Assembly (NCBI RefSeq): GCF_008632955.1
Contig: NZ_CP043959.1
Coordinates: 6,014,001 to 6,078,000, forward strand
Length of the DNA: 64,000 bases
Reading direction: 5' to 3'
Origin: Streptomyces tendae
GTDB lineage: Bacteria; Actinomycetota; Actinomycetes; Streptomycetales; Streptomycetaceae
Every line of letters starts with the position of its first letter. Positions within the stretch are counted from its first letter, which is position 1. Made by a program: the position numbers and the translations under genes. This document shows, piece after piece, positions 22,111 through 30,987 of this stretch. Under the pieces are notes generated by a model, which was given only the letters and a program-made list of their open reading frames with translations, did no database searches and was not told the origin of the DNA.

Positions 22111-23589
22111 TCAGGGCCGGGCCGCGGCCTGCTGCGGTTCGGCCGCCGACAGGGGTGTGGCGATGTCCTCCAGGGAACGCCGTTCCGCGTTCACCGCGAG
22201 GAGCGCCGCCACGATGCCCGCCGCGACCATCAGGCCCGCCCCGATCTGGAACGCGAGCACCGTGTCGCCGACCTTGCCGGTGTTGGTCAGCTCGGCGAAC
22301 AGCAGCGGGCCGCTGATGCCGCCCGCGGCGGTGCCGAGGGCGTAGAAGAAGGCGATGGACATGGCCCTGGTCTCCATGGGGAAGATCTCGGAGACCGTGA
22401 GGTAGGCGCTGGAGGCGCCGGCCGAGGCGAAGAACAGCACCACGCACCAGCACGCCGTCATCGTCGCCGCCGTGAGCGAGCCCCGGTCGAACAGCCACGC
22501 CGTGCCGAACAGCAGCGCGCCGGACAGCACATACGTGCCGGAGATCATCACGCGCCGGCCGACCGTGTCGAACAGCTTGCCCAGCAGCAGCGGGCCGAGG
22601 AAGTTGCCGGCCGCGATGACCGCGAAGTAGTAACCGGTGTTGCCGGACGGCACGTCGAAGAACTGGGTGAGGATCGCGCCGAAGCCGAAGGTGATCGCGT
22701 TGTAGAGGAACGCCTGGCCGACGAAGAGGGCGAAACCGAGGGTGGAGCGCCTGCGGTAGCGGCCGAAGACGGTGCGGGCGATCTCGGTGAACGTGGTGCG
22801 GCGGCGCTGATGGATCGTCATTTCGTCCTCGGCGGGCGGCAGTTCCTTGCCCGCCTCGGCCGTGACCCGTTCCTCGATACCGCCGACGATCCGCTCCGCC
22901 TCGTCGTCCCGGCCGTGGATGAGCAGCCAGCGTGGACTCTCGGGGACGTGACGCCGTACGAGGAGGATCACCAGGGCGAGGACGGCGCCCAGCGCGAAGG
23001 TGAGCCGCCAGCCGACGTTCGCCGGGAAGATCGAGGTGTCCAGGGCGACGATGGACAGCAGCGCGCCGGCGACCGCGCCCAGCCAGTAGCTGCCGTTGAT
23101 CAGCAGGTCCACACGGCCCCGGTACTGGGCCGGGATCAGCTCGTCGATCGCGGAGTTGATGGCCGCGTACTCGCCGCCGATGCCGAAACCGGTGAGGAAG
23201 CGGAAGAGGAAGAACCACCAGGTGTCGAAGGACAGGGCGGTCAGGGCGGTCGCCGCGAGGTACACGGCGAGAGTGATCAGGAACAGCTTCTTGCGGCCGT
23301 AGATGTCGGTGAGCCGCCCCCAGAAGAGGGCGCCCGCACAGGCGCCCGTCACATAGAGGGCGGCCGATATGCCCGTGACCTCGCCGGACGTGATGGGCAG
23401 TCCGCTGCCGGGCTCCGACAGCCGGGCCGCGATGTTCCCGACGATGGTGACTTCCATCCCGTCGAGGATCCACACGGTGCCCAGACCGATGACGATGGAC
23501 CAGTGCCAGCGGGACCACGGCAGGCGGTCCAGGCGGGCGGGGATTCTGGTGGTGATGGTGCGTCCGGACCCGGACTGCGCGGTGGCCAT
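22111..23589 (-). CDS. MFS transporter, sugar/organic-acid porter type
   Basis: A 492-residue transporter with 12 predicted membrane segments and a central cytoplasmic loop. The sugar-porter signatures are visible: GRLTDIYGRKKLF after helix 2, FLTGFGIGGEYAAINSAIDE in helix 4-5, 'PESPRWLLIHGRDDEAERIVGGIEE' at the start of the central loop, and LFDTVGRRVMI after helix 8. GEYAAINS places it near the metabolite:H+ symporters. The ATG has GAGGAGGGAG upstream. It stands alone, and the substrate cannot be read off. Confidence 0.9.
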   Translation of the reverse strand: MATAQSGSGRTITTRIPARLDRLPWSRWHWSIVIGLGTVWILDGMEVTIVGNIAARLSEPGSGLPITSGEVTGISAALYVTGACAGALFWGRLTDIYGRKKLFLITLAVYLAATALTALSFDTWWFFLFRFLTGFGIGGEYAAINSAIDELIPAQYRGRVDLLINGSYWLGAVAGALLSIVALDTSIFPANVGWRLTFALGAVLALVILLVRRHVPESPRWLLIHGRDDEAERIVGGIEERVTAEAGKELPPAEDEMTIHQRRRTTFTEIARTVFGRYRRRSTLGFALFVGQAFLYNAITFGFGAILTQFFDVPSGNTGYYFAVIAAGNFLGPLLLGKLFDTVGRRVMISGTYVLSGALLFGTAWLFDRGSLTAATMTACWCVVLFFASAGASSAYLTVSEIFPMETRAMSIAFFYALGTAAGGISGPLLFAELTNTGKVGDTVLAFQIGAGLMVAAGIVAALLAVNAERRSLEDIATPLSAAEPQQAAARP

Positions 23590-23733
23590 GGGCTCCCTCC
23601 TCGGCGAAGTGAGTCCCTTGTGCCCCGTGCCCGCCGGTTTCACGCCGGCGCGGTCCGCGGCGGGTACGGCGCGGCCCGCACCGGGCGGGGAGCACGGCCG
23701 GATACGGCCCGCGGGGTGCCCTCCCCGTCCTCC

Positions 23734-25074
23734 CTACGCGCCCACCGCCCGCGAGATCGTGTAGATCACCAGGCCCGCCAGGGAGCCGACCACCGTGCCG
23801 TTGATCCGGATGAACTGAAGGTCGCGGCCGATGTTGGCCTCGATCTTCTTCGTGGTGTGCTCGGCGTCCCAGCTCGCCACGGTGTCCGTGATCAGGGAGG
23901 TGATCTCCTTGCGGTAGGTCGTCACCACGTACACCGCGGCGCTCTCCAGCCAGCCGTCGACCTTGCCCTGGAGCTTGGTGTCGAGGGACATCCGGGCGCC
24001 CAGCGACAGCAGCGACGCCCGCAGCCGCAGCCGCAGTTCGCTGCGCTCGTCCTCCGCCGCCGACACGATCATGCCCCGCACTGCGGTCCACGCGGACGCG
24101 ATCAGGTCCTGCACCTCGCTGCGGCCCAGGATGTCGCCCTTGAGGCGCTCCACGCGGGCCCGGGTGTCGGTGTCGGACTGCAGGTCGGTGGCGAAGTCCG
24201 TGAGGAAGCGGTCCAGTGCCCCGCGCGCGGGGTGGCCGGGCATGTCGCGCATCTCGGTGACGAAGCGCAGCAGCTCCTTGTAGACGCGCTCGCCGACCTT
24301 GCGGTCCACGAACTTCGGCGTCCAGCCGGGGGCGCCGCCGTGGACGGCGTCCATCACGGTGTCGCTGTGCAGGACCAGCCAGTCGTGGGCGCGGGTGACG
24401 ACGACGTCGACGGCGCGTTTGTGGCCGCCGTCGGCGACGATCCGCTCCAGCATCTTGCCCATGCCTGGCGCGATCTCCTGGGCGTCGGCGCGGCGGGTGA
24501 TGGCCTCCCCGACGACGGCCTGCACGTCGGAGTCGCGCAGCACGGTGAGCGCGCCGCGCAGGGCCGCCGACACCTCGGCGGTGACCCGGTCGGCGTGCTC
24601 GGGGACGGCGAGCCAGGCGCCGAGTCTGCTGCCGATGCCGACGGCGCGCAGCCGTCTGCGGACGACGTCCTCGGAGAGGAAGTTCTCCCCGACGAAGTCG
24701 CCGAGGGCGGTGCCGAGCTGGTCCTTCTTGGTGGGGATGATCGCGGTGTGCGGGATGGGCAGGCCCAGGGGATGCCGGAAGAGGGCGGTGACGGCGAACC
24801 AGTCGGCGAGCGCGCCGACCATGCCGGCCTCGGCCGCCGCGGCCACGTACCCCGCCCAGGCTCCGGCGCCCTGGTGCGAGGCCCACTTGGCGAGGACGTA
24901 CACGACGGCGACGAACAGCAGCAGGCCGGTGGCGGTGAGCTTCATCCGGCGCACGCCGCGCCGCTTCTCCTCGTCCGCGGGGCTGAACGTCGTCATCGCG
25001 CGGTTCGTGGCGGTGCCGGCCCGCCGCTCGGCGGCGTCCCGCTCCTCGGTGTCTGCCGTCTCAGTCCGTTCCAT
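23734..25074 (-). CDS. DUF445 family membrane protein
   Basis: A 446-residue protein of the DUF445 (YheB/YjiN-like) family. A membrane segment lies near the N-terminus (LTATGLLLFVAVVYVLA), then the family motifs GALADWFAVTALFRHPLGLPIPHTAIIPTKKDQ and 'LGTALGDFVGENFLS', a long helical middle, and a C-terminal membrane hairpin after 'GTVVGSLAGLVIYTIS'. The function is unknown; it is probably anchored at both ends. Several starts are possible (GTG 25083, ATG 25074, ATG near 24996); GGAG just before 25074 favours that one. Confidence 0.88.
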   Translation of the reverse strand: MERTETADTEERDAAERRAGTATNRAMTTFSPADEEKRRGVRRMKLTATGLLLFVAVVYVLAKWASHQGAGAWAGYVAAAAEAGMVGALADWFAVTALFRHPLGLPIPHTAIIPTKKDQLGTALGDFVGENFLSEDVVRRRLRAVGIGSRLGAWLAVPEHADRVTAEVSAALRGALTVLRDSDVQAVVGEAITRRADAQEIAPGMGKMLERIVADGGHKRAVDVVVTRAHDWLVLHSDTVMDAVHGGAPGWTPKFVDRKVGERVYKELLRFVTEMRDMPGHPARGALDRFLTDFATDLQSDTDTRARVERLKGDILGRSEVQDLIASAWTAVRGMIVSAAEDERSELRLRLRASLLSLGARMSLDTKLQGKVDGWLESAAVYVVTTYRKEITSLITDTVASWDAEHTTKKIEANIGRDLQFIRINGTVVGSLAGLVIYTISRAVGA

Positions 25075-25442
25075 CCGCTCCACCCGCTCGGTGATCCCTC
25101 ACACATTGTCCCTTCCTGACCGACTCCTGGAACGGAACAGGAGTTCCCGGCGTCTGTCCTGAGGGGGATTGTCCAGGGACATCACCTAGGGGTACCCCGG
25201 GTCCGCCCGGAAACCCCGGGCCGCTCGGCACGACCACCCGACAGGCCCGCCCGGGTCTGTCGGGGCCGGCCGGCCCAGCACTGTGGGCCATCCCGATCCG
25301 CCCGCGCGGCTGCCCGGGGTCCTCCCGGGGGCCGCCCGGATGATCTCCGGGGGCGTCCCGCGCGAGATCTCCCCCGCCGTGGCCCACCATGGGCGTCGGA
25401 CCGGAGCCTCACGCTCCCGCCTCCCGAGGAGAACAGAACAGC
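25075..25442. other. Intergenic region between DUF445 and the SGNH hydrolase gene
   Basis: A divergent intergenic stretch. It contains several GC hairpins, notably CCCGACAG (25237-25244) pairing with CTGTCGGG (25257-25264) through an extended stem. No promoter boxes or coding frame could be supported. Confidence 0.5.
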
Positions 25443-27197
25443 ATGACCCGGCGTCGTGACGGGGGCGCGCCGCACCCCGAGCAGGCCCGCCCCGCGGGGC
25501 GGGACCGCCCTGTCCGGCAGGAGCCCCCTGCCGGCCCGGAGGACCCCTCCCCACGGGACGTCCCCGCCGGCCAGGAGCAAACCTCCACGGGGGACTCCCC
25601 TGCCGGACTTCGGCGCCGTCCCGCCGGACGCGAGCTGCCCGCCGGCCGGCAGCGTCCGGCCGGAGAGCAACCGCGCCCCGGACCGGGGCGTCCTGTCCAC
25701 GGGATCCACCCCGTCGAACGGGACCGCCCCGCCACGCGGGCACGCGGAGACCAACGGGACCGCCCCGCGAGGACGCACCGCCCCGCGCCGCGGGACCGCC
25801 CCGTGAGGACGGGCCGTCCGGTGCGGCAAGACCGTCTCGCGGGGCCGGACCGTCCCCCGGAGCGGGAGCGTCCCGTACGGCACGGGGCCCTGCTCGCCGC
25901 GATGCTCGTGGCCGTCCTCGCCGTGTCGTCCGTCATCTTCGTCGGCGTCTCGGCCGACCGCTCACGCGGACGCGACACCCTCGCCGGCACCGGCGCCCTC
26001 GACCTCCCCGCCGCCCCGGCCTCCGCCGGCACCTGGGTCACCGCCTGGACGGCCTCCCCCGGCGGCGCCGAACCCGCCACGGAGACCACCGGGCTCGCCG
26101 GCCGCTCCGTGCGCAACGTCGTGCACACCACCGCCGGCGGCGCCCGCGCCCGGGTCACGCTGTCCAACCTCTACGGCCGCTCCCCGCTGACCCTCACGCA
26201 CGCCTCCGTCGCCGTCGCGGCCGGCCGGGACACGGCGGCCGCGCTGCCGGAGACCATGCGCCCGCTGACCTTCGCCGGGAACCCGTCGGTCGTCGTCCCG
26301 GCGGGCGGACAGGTGGTCAGTGACGTCGTACGCGTCCGCGTCCCGCGCGACGGACACGTCCTCATCAGCACGTACTCGCCCGTCCCGGCCGGGCCGGTCA
26401 CCTTCCACAAGCACGCCCGGCAGATCTCCTGGGTCGCCGAGGGCGAGCACACCCGCGACACCACCGGGGCCGCCTACTCGGGGCGGAGCACGGTCTGGCG
26501 GTACGTGACCGCGCTGGACGTGCTCAGCGACGACTCCGAGGGCACGGTCGTCGTCCTCGGCGACTCCCTCACCGACGGCATCACCTCCACCGTCGGCGCC
26601 GACGCCCGCTGGCCCGACGTGCTGTCCGGCCGGCTGCGCGCGGCCCTCGCCGACGGCCGGAACCTCCCCCGGTACAGCGTCGTCAACGCCGGGCTCAGCG
26701 GGAACGAGATCCTCGCCGAACGGTCCGGGACGCCGCCGGAGAACCCCAGCGCGCTGCGCCGCTTCGGCCGGGACGTGCTGGGCCGCGCGAACGTCGAGGT
26801 GGTGGTCGTCGCGCTGGGCATCAACGACATCCTGCGGGCGCCCGGCACCGCCGACCCCGAGCGGATCGTGGGCGGCCTGACGGCCCTGGTGGAGCGCGCG
26901 CACGCCCGGGGGATCAAGGCCGTCGGGGCGACGCTGATGCCGTTCGGCGGCCACCGCGAGTACACCGACGCGCGCGAGGACGTACGGCAGCGGGTCAACG
27001 CGGCGATCCGCGACGGGGGCGTGTTCGACGCGGTCGTGGACTTCGACGAGGCGGTACGGGACGGGTACGACCCCCGGCGGTTCCGGGCGGGCTACGACTC
27101 CGGCGACGGGCTGCACCCCAGCGACGAGGGGTACGCGCGCATGGCGGAAGCGTTCGACCTGGACGCGCTGAAGGGCGGCGCCCCGGCCCGCCTCTGA
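25443..27197 (+). CDS. Membrane-anchored or secreted SGNH/GDSL hydrolase with long low-complexity N-terminus
   Basis: A 584-residue protein in three parts. Residues 1-~145 are Arg/Pro/Gly/Asp-rich degenerate repeats of the type RDRPVRxGRP. Residues ~150-172 form a membrane segment (LLAAMLVAVLAVSSVIFVGV). The rest is an extracellular SGNH hydrolase: block I VVVLGDSLTDGI (Ser375), block II NAGLSGNEI, block III ALGINDIL and block V SGDGLHPSDEGY (Asp555, His558). It probably hydrolyses an ester in lipids, cell-wall polymers or polysaccharides. GAGGAG lies 11 bases before the ATG, rather far. The true start could lie nearer the membrane segment, but the frame stays open throughout the repeats. Confidence 0.85.
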   Translation: MTRRRDGGAPHPEQARPAGRDRPVRQEPPAGPEDPSPRDVPAGQEQTSTGDSPAGLRRRPAGRELPAGRQRPAGEQPRPGPGRPVHGIHPVERDRPATRARGDQRDRPARTHRPAPRDRPVRTGRPVRQDRLAGPDRPPERERPVRHGALLAAMLVAVLAVSSVIFVGVSADRSRGRDTLAGTGALDLPAAPASAGTWVTAWTASPGGAEPATETTGLAGRSVRNVVHTTAGGARARVTLSNLYGRSPLTLTHASVAVAAGRDTAAALPETMRPLTFAGNPSVVVPAGGQVVSDVVRVRVPRDGHVLISTYSPVPAGPVTFHKHARQISWVAEGEHTRDTTGAAYSGRSTVWRYVTALDVLSDDSEGTVVVLGDSLTDGITSTVGADARWPDVLSGRLRAALADGRNLPRYSVVNAGLSGNEILAERSGTPPENPSALRRFGRDVLGRANVEVVVVALGINDILRAPGTADPERIVGGLTALVERAHARGIKAVGATLMPFGGHREYTDAREDVRQRVNAAIRDGGVFDAVVDFDEAVRDGYDPRRFRAGYDSGDGLHPSDEGYARMAEAFDLDALKGGAPARL

Positions 27198-27233
27198 CGC
27201 GTCACCGGGCCGCCGCCGCTCCCGCCGTGGCGC

Positions 27234-28049
27234 TCAGTCGTCCTCGGGGCGGGGTGCGGGCCGGCGGTGCGGGGAGTGCAGGTTCAGCGGGTCGTGCAGC
27301 GGGCGCGGCGCCTCCACCTCACGGCGGTGCCGGTCGGCGCGGTCCAGGTGCTGCCGGCGCCGCTCCTCCTTGCGTTCGAGCTTCTCCCGGCGGCGCTCCT
27401 CGCGCAGCCGCTGCCGCTCCGCGCGGGGCAGCTTGCGTTCGACGCCGACGCCGCCCCAGAAGGCCAGGCCCGTGACGACCACGCGCGGGGCGCCCGGCTC
27501 GGCCGGCACACCCTCCTCACGGTGGTCGAAGCCGCCCATGATGCCGACGCCGCGCACCACGACCTCCACGCCCGGCGGCACGATCACCTCCACCCCGCCC
27601 ATGATCGCGACGGCGTTGATGACGATCTCGCGGTCCGCGAAGTTCGCCTCGCGCAGGTCGATCTCGCCGCCGCCCCAGAAGGCGAAGCAGTTGAAGCGCC
27701 GCGGCGCCGTCCACCGCCCCTTGCGCTGGAAGCCGCTCATCACGGCCACCGCCCAGCTCGACGTCCCCGGGTCGTCCCCGCCGACGATGCGGTCCGCCCA
27801 ACCGCCGCCGCGCGCAGGGTCCTTCGTCAGGGAGACGGCGGGCACCGGAGCCGTGCCCGCACCGGGGAGGTCTCGGGTGATCGGCGCCAGTTCCCCGTAG
27901 GTGCGCGCCTTGTACGTCGCGTCGAGCCGCTCCTCGAACTCCTCCATGTCCAGACGGCCCTCGGCGAGGGCGTCCCGGAGGATCTCGGCGACCTTCTCGC
28001 GGTCGGCGTCGGCGGCACGGAGGTCCGGGGCGGGTACGTCGTCGGTCAT
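27234..28049 (-). CDS. DUF1707 and LiaF-like domain protein
   Basis: A 271-residue protein. The N-terminal DUF1707 domain is clear (LRAADADREKVAEILRDALAEGRLDMEEFEERL, read in two parts), a SHOCT-like module common in actinomycetes. The middle contains the beta-helical cell-wall-stress-like region with FAFWGGGEIDLREANF, AIMGGVEVIVPPGVEV and GLAFWGGV. The last ~60 residues are highly charged and Arg/Glu-rich. LiaF-like regions are linked to envelope-stress sensing, but this protein has no obvious membrane helices. It stands just upstream of an ABC-2 operon on the same strand order, although not obviously part of it. Confidence 0.82.
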   Translation of the reverse strand: MTDDVPAPDLRAADADREKVAEILRDALAEGRLDMEEFEERLDATYKARTYGELAPITRDLPGAGTAPVPAVSLTKDPARGGGWADRIVGGDDPGTSSWAVAVMSGFQRKGRWTAPRRFNCFAFWGGGEIDLREANFADREIVINAVAIMGGVEVIVPPGVEVVVRGVGIMGGFDHREEGVPAEPGAPRVVVTGLAFWGGVGVERKLPRAERQRLREERRREKLERKEERRRQHLDRADRHRREVEAPRPLHDPLNLHSPHRRPAPRPEDD

Positions 28050-28082
28050 GGAAGCAGCCTACGAGTTGTGCCCGTCACACGG

Positions 28083-29102
28083 CTACGAGGACTGCGTCGG
28101 GGTACGCCCGGCCCGCTCCGCGTACATCTTCGCGATCACGGCCTCGATGTCCGGCTCCCGCACCGACAGGTCGACCAGCGGGTAGCGTTCGGCGATCCGC
28201 GCCACCAGCCCGGCGGCCGACTCCGACGCCGGGAACGCCAACCACTGCCGCGGCCCCTCCACCCGTACCACCCGCGCCGGGGCGGGCACCTCGACCGGCG
28301 GGCACTCCCGCTCCAGGTCCACCACCAGCGTCCGTTCGCTCTCCCCCACCTCGTGCAGCCCGGCGAGCGCCCCGTCGTACACCAGCCGACCCTGGTCGAT
28401 GACCATCACCCGGGAGCACACCTGCTCGATGTCCTGCAGGTCGTGCGTCGTCAGCAGCACCGTCGTGGCGCGTTCGGCGTTCACCTGCCGCAGGAAGTCC
28501 CGCACCCGGGTCTTGGAGACGACGTCCAGGCCGATCGTCGGCTCGTCCAGGTACAGCACCTCCGGGTCGTGCAGCAGCGCCGCCGCGATGTCCCCGCGCA
28601 TCCGCTGCCCCAGCGACAGCTGCCGCACCGGCACCTCCAACAGCTCACCCAGGTCGAGCAGTTCGACCAGCCGGGCGAGGTTCTCCCGGTACCGGGCGTC
28701 GGGGATGCGGTACATGCGGTGCATCAGCTTGTACGAGTCGATCAGAGGGAGGTCCCACCACAGCGTGGTGCGCTGCCCGAACACCACCCCTATGCGGTGC
28801 GCCAGCCGGGTCCGCTCCCGGGACGGGTCGATCCCGGCGACCCGCAGCCGGCCCGCGCTCGGCGTGAGGATGCCCGTCAGCATCTTGATCGTCGTGGACT
28901 TCCCCGCGCCGTTCGGGCCGATGTAGCCGACCATCTCCCCGCGCGCCACGGTGAACGAGATCGAGTCCACGGCCCGCACCCGGTGCCGCTCCCGCCGCAG
29001 CAGCCCCTTGCGCCTGCGCACGTCGAAGACCTTCTCGACCCCCTCCAGCGCGATGAACCCCTCGGACCCGGCACCGGTGTCCGGTCCGGCTGTCGTGTGC
29101 AT
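28083..29102 (-). CDS. ABC-2 exporter ATP-binding protein
   Basis: A 339-residue ATPase. Walker A is YIGPNGAGKST (60-70), the Q-loop is in VVFGQRTTLWWDLP, the signature is QLSLGQRMRGD, Walker B is VLYLDEPTIGLD, and the H-loop is LLTTHD. The C-terminal ~70 residues are an extra domain. It resembles the ATPases paired with DUF990-type ABC-2 permeases. The ATG at 29102 lies 8 bp after the permease stop codon. With the two upstream permease genes it forms a three-gene exporter operon. The substrate is unknown. Confidence 0.92.
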   Translation of the reverse strand: MHTTAGPDTGAGSEGFIALEGVEKVFDVRRRKGLLRRERHRVRAVDSISFTVARGEMVGYIGPNGAGKSTTIKMLTGILTPSAGRLRVAGIDPSRERTRLAHRIGVVFGQRTTLWWDLPLIDSYKLMHRMYRIPDARYRENLARLVELLDLGELLEVPVRQLSLGQRMRGDIAAALLHDPEVLYLDEPTIGLDVVSKTRVRDFLRQVNAERATTVLLTTHDLQDIEQVCSRVMVIDQGRLVYDGALAGLHEVGESERTLVVDLERECPPVEVPAPARVVRVEGPRQWLAFPASESAAGLVARIAERYPLVDLSVREPDIEAVIAKMYAERAGRTPTQSS

Positions 29103-29110
29103 CCGCCCGC

Positions 29111-29932
29111 TCAACTCCCCACACTCATGTACGACCTGAGACCGGTCCGCCACGCCAGCCCGGCCAGCGCACAGCACCCCACCGCCACCAGCGGCGACGC
29201 GAACGCCACCCAGTCCGGCAGCGCCACCGGGTACGGACGCCCCAGCACCCGGGCCGCGGGCACCCAGTTGACGAAGGCCAGCGGCAGCACGAACGTCACC
29301 CCCCGCACCAGGTCCTTCCCGAACACGCCCGGCGGGTACTGCAGCATCGTCGTCCCGCCGTACGTGAACGCGTTCTGCACCTCGGCGGCGTCCTGCGCGT
29401 AGATCTGGAAGGCCGCGCCCGCCACGAACACCGCGACGAAGATCGCCGCACCCGCGAACACCATCAACGGCACCAGCAGCACCCGCGAAAGCGTCCAGTC
29501 GATGTCCGCCGCCGCCAGCGCCCAGCCCAGCACCACCCCGCCCTGCACCACCCGCCCCAGCCGGCGCACCGAGAAGCGGTCCCCGCCGACCTGCGCGAGC
29601 ACCGGAACGGGCCGCACCAGCAGCACGTCGAAGGAACCGTCCCGGATCCGGGAACCCAGCTGCGGCATCGAACCCGCCGCCAGATGCGCGATCCCGAACG
29701 ACGTCACCGACGCCCCGTACAGGAACGCCACCTCGGGCAGCGACCAGCCGGCCAGCGAGTCGACGTGCGAGAACATCAGCAGGATCCCCACGAAGTCCAG
29801 GCCCGTCATCACCAGGTTCCCGAACAGCGTGAACACGAAGGACGCCCGGTAGGTCATGCCGGACCGCACCCACATCCCGGCGATCATCCGGTAGGCCCGC
29901 AGACCCTCCAGCACCGCGCCGCGCTCAGCCAC
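29111..29932 (-). CDS. ABC-2 family permease (second subunit)
   Basis: A 273-residue membrane protein with six hydrophobic segments and the motif GSRIRDGSFDVLLVRPVPVLAQ, the counterpart of 'RI.TGEI...L.RP' in paired ABC-2 permeases. It overlaps the upstream permease gene by 8 bp and is followed after 8 bp by the ATPase gene, so the three are translationally coupled. Confidence 0.9.
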   Translation of the reverse strand: MAERGAVLEGLRAYRMIAGMWVRSGMTYRASFVFTLFGNLVMTGLDFVGILLMFSHVDSLAGWSLPEVAFLYGASVTSFGIAHLAAGSMPQLGSRIRDGSFDVLLVRPVPVLAQVGGDRFSVRRLGRVVQGGVVLGWALAAADIDWTLSRVLLVPLMVFAGAAIFVAVFVAGAAFQIYAQDAAEVQNAFTYGGTTMLQYPPGVFGKDLVRGVTFVLPLAFVNWVPAARVLGRPYPVALPDWVAFASPLVAVGCCALAGLAWRTGLRSYMSVGS

Positions 29933-30725
29933 CCTGCACCACCACCCGGCGCGTGGCCGCCGACTGCACCAGCCGGCCCGCCGCCAGCAGCACCACCGCC
30001 CACACCGCCTGGAAGGCGAACGCCCCCGCCGCGCCCGTCTCCCCCATCAGCACGTCCGCCGGCACCTGCAGCTGCGCCGCCCACGGCAACGCCCGCGCGA
30101 CCTCGCCGAACCCTCCGGGGAAGACGTTCAGCGGCAGCACCATGCCCGAGAAGAACACCCCGAGGATCATCATGGCCTGATTGACGCCCGTGCCGTCCAG
30201 CAGCCAGAACACGCTCAGCGCCACCAGGTAGCGGATCGCGAAGCTCACCACCGCCGCCAGCGCCAGCGCCACCGCGAAGGACGCCCACACGTCGAACCGC
30301 GTGGGCAGCGCCGTCGGGAACAGCAGCCCGCCCACCAGGAACGGCACCACACCCCGCCCCAGCAGCTGGAACATCCCCCGGCCCAGATCGCTCGCCAGCC
30401 ACCACAGCTGCAGATCCGCCGGCCGGTACAGGTCCACCGCGATCTCACCGGTGCGGATCCGCTCCATCAGCTCCTGCTCCACACCCCCGCCCTGCAGCGC
30501 CAGCGCCGCGAACAGGCACTGCCCCAGCCACACGTACGTCACCGCCTGCGCCTGGTCGTACCCCCCGAGGTCCGGACGCTCGTCCCACAGCGCCAGGTAC
30601 GTGTACACGAGGATCAGCCCGAACACCGTGTTGGTGAACACCCCGGCCACGGTGGCCGCCCGGTACGACGCGTACCGCCGGAAGCCCCGGACCGCCACGG
30701 CCAGGTACAACCGCGCCGAGCCCAC
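29925..30725 (-). CDS. ABC-2 family permease (first subunit)
   Basis: A 266-residue permease with about six membrane segments. The conserved cytoplasmic motif MERIRTGEIAVDLYRPADLQLWW is typical of this ABC-2 subfamily. The start is placed at GTG 30725, preceded by GGGAGGGG, because the frame upstream (to 30998) encodes a basic unconserved stretch in the promoter region of the divergent PBP gene. It is the first gene of the exporter operon. Confidence 0.87.
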   Translation of the reverse strand: MGSARLYLAVAVRGFRRYASYRAATVAGVFTNTVFGLILVYTYLALWDERPDLGGYDQAQAVTYVWLGQCLFAALALQGGGVEQELMERIRTGEIAVDLYRPADLQLWWLASDLGRGMFQLLGRGVVPFLVGGLLFPTALPTRFDVWASFAVALALAAVVSFAIRYLVALSVFWLLDGTGVNQAMMILGVFFSGMVLPLNVFPGGFGEVARALPWAAQLQVPADVLMGETGAAGAFAFQAVWAVVLLAAGRLVQSAATRRVVVQGG

Positions 30726-30987
30726 GCCCTCGTCCCCCCTCCCGCCACCGGCACCGAAGCGCAGGAGCCTAGTGCGCCCGCCGGATCCGCCGCCACGCGT
30801 TTTCCGTCCCGTCCGCCGGTCGGGGGAACGTTCGGCCGAGCCGTACCCGGGAAGCCGCACGGGTGCGTGACGCGCGTCGCCGTCTGCGAACGCGGCGCCG
30901 GATGCGACAGTCTTCAATAAGAGGCACGCACGAGGCGTACGCGTACACAAGAGGCGTACGGGAACGAACAAGGCGAAACAGGAGTCC

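Noticed and set aside
21947..25119. Very long open frames on both strands (979 and 1011 codons) across the MFS and DUF445 genes.
   Set aside because: They are the G/C-rich shadow frames of the two real genes; the translations are Arg/Gly/Ala/Pro-rich without motifs, whereas the MFS and DUF445 frames show clear family signatures.
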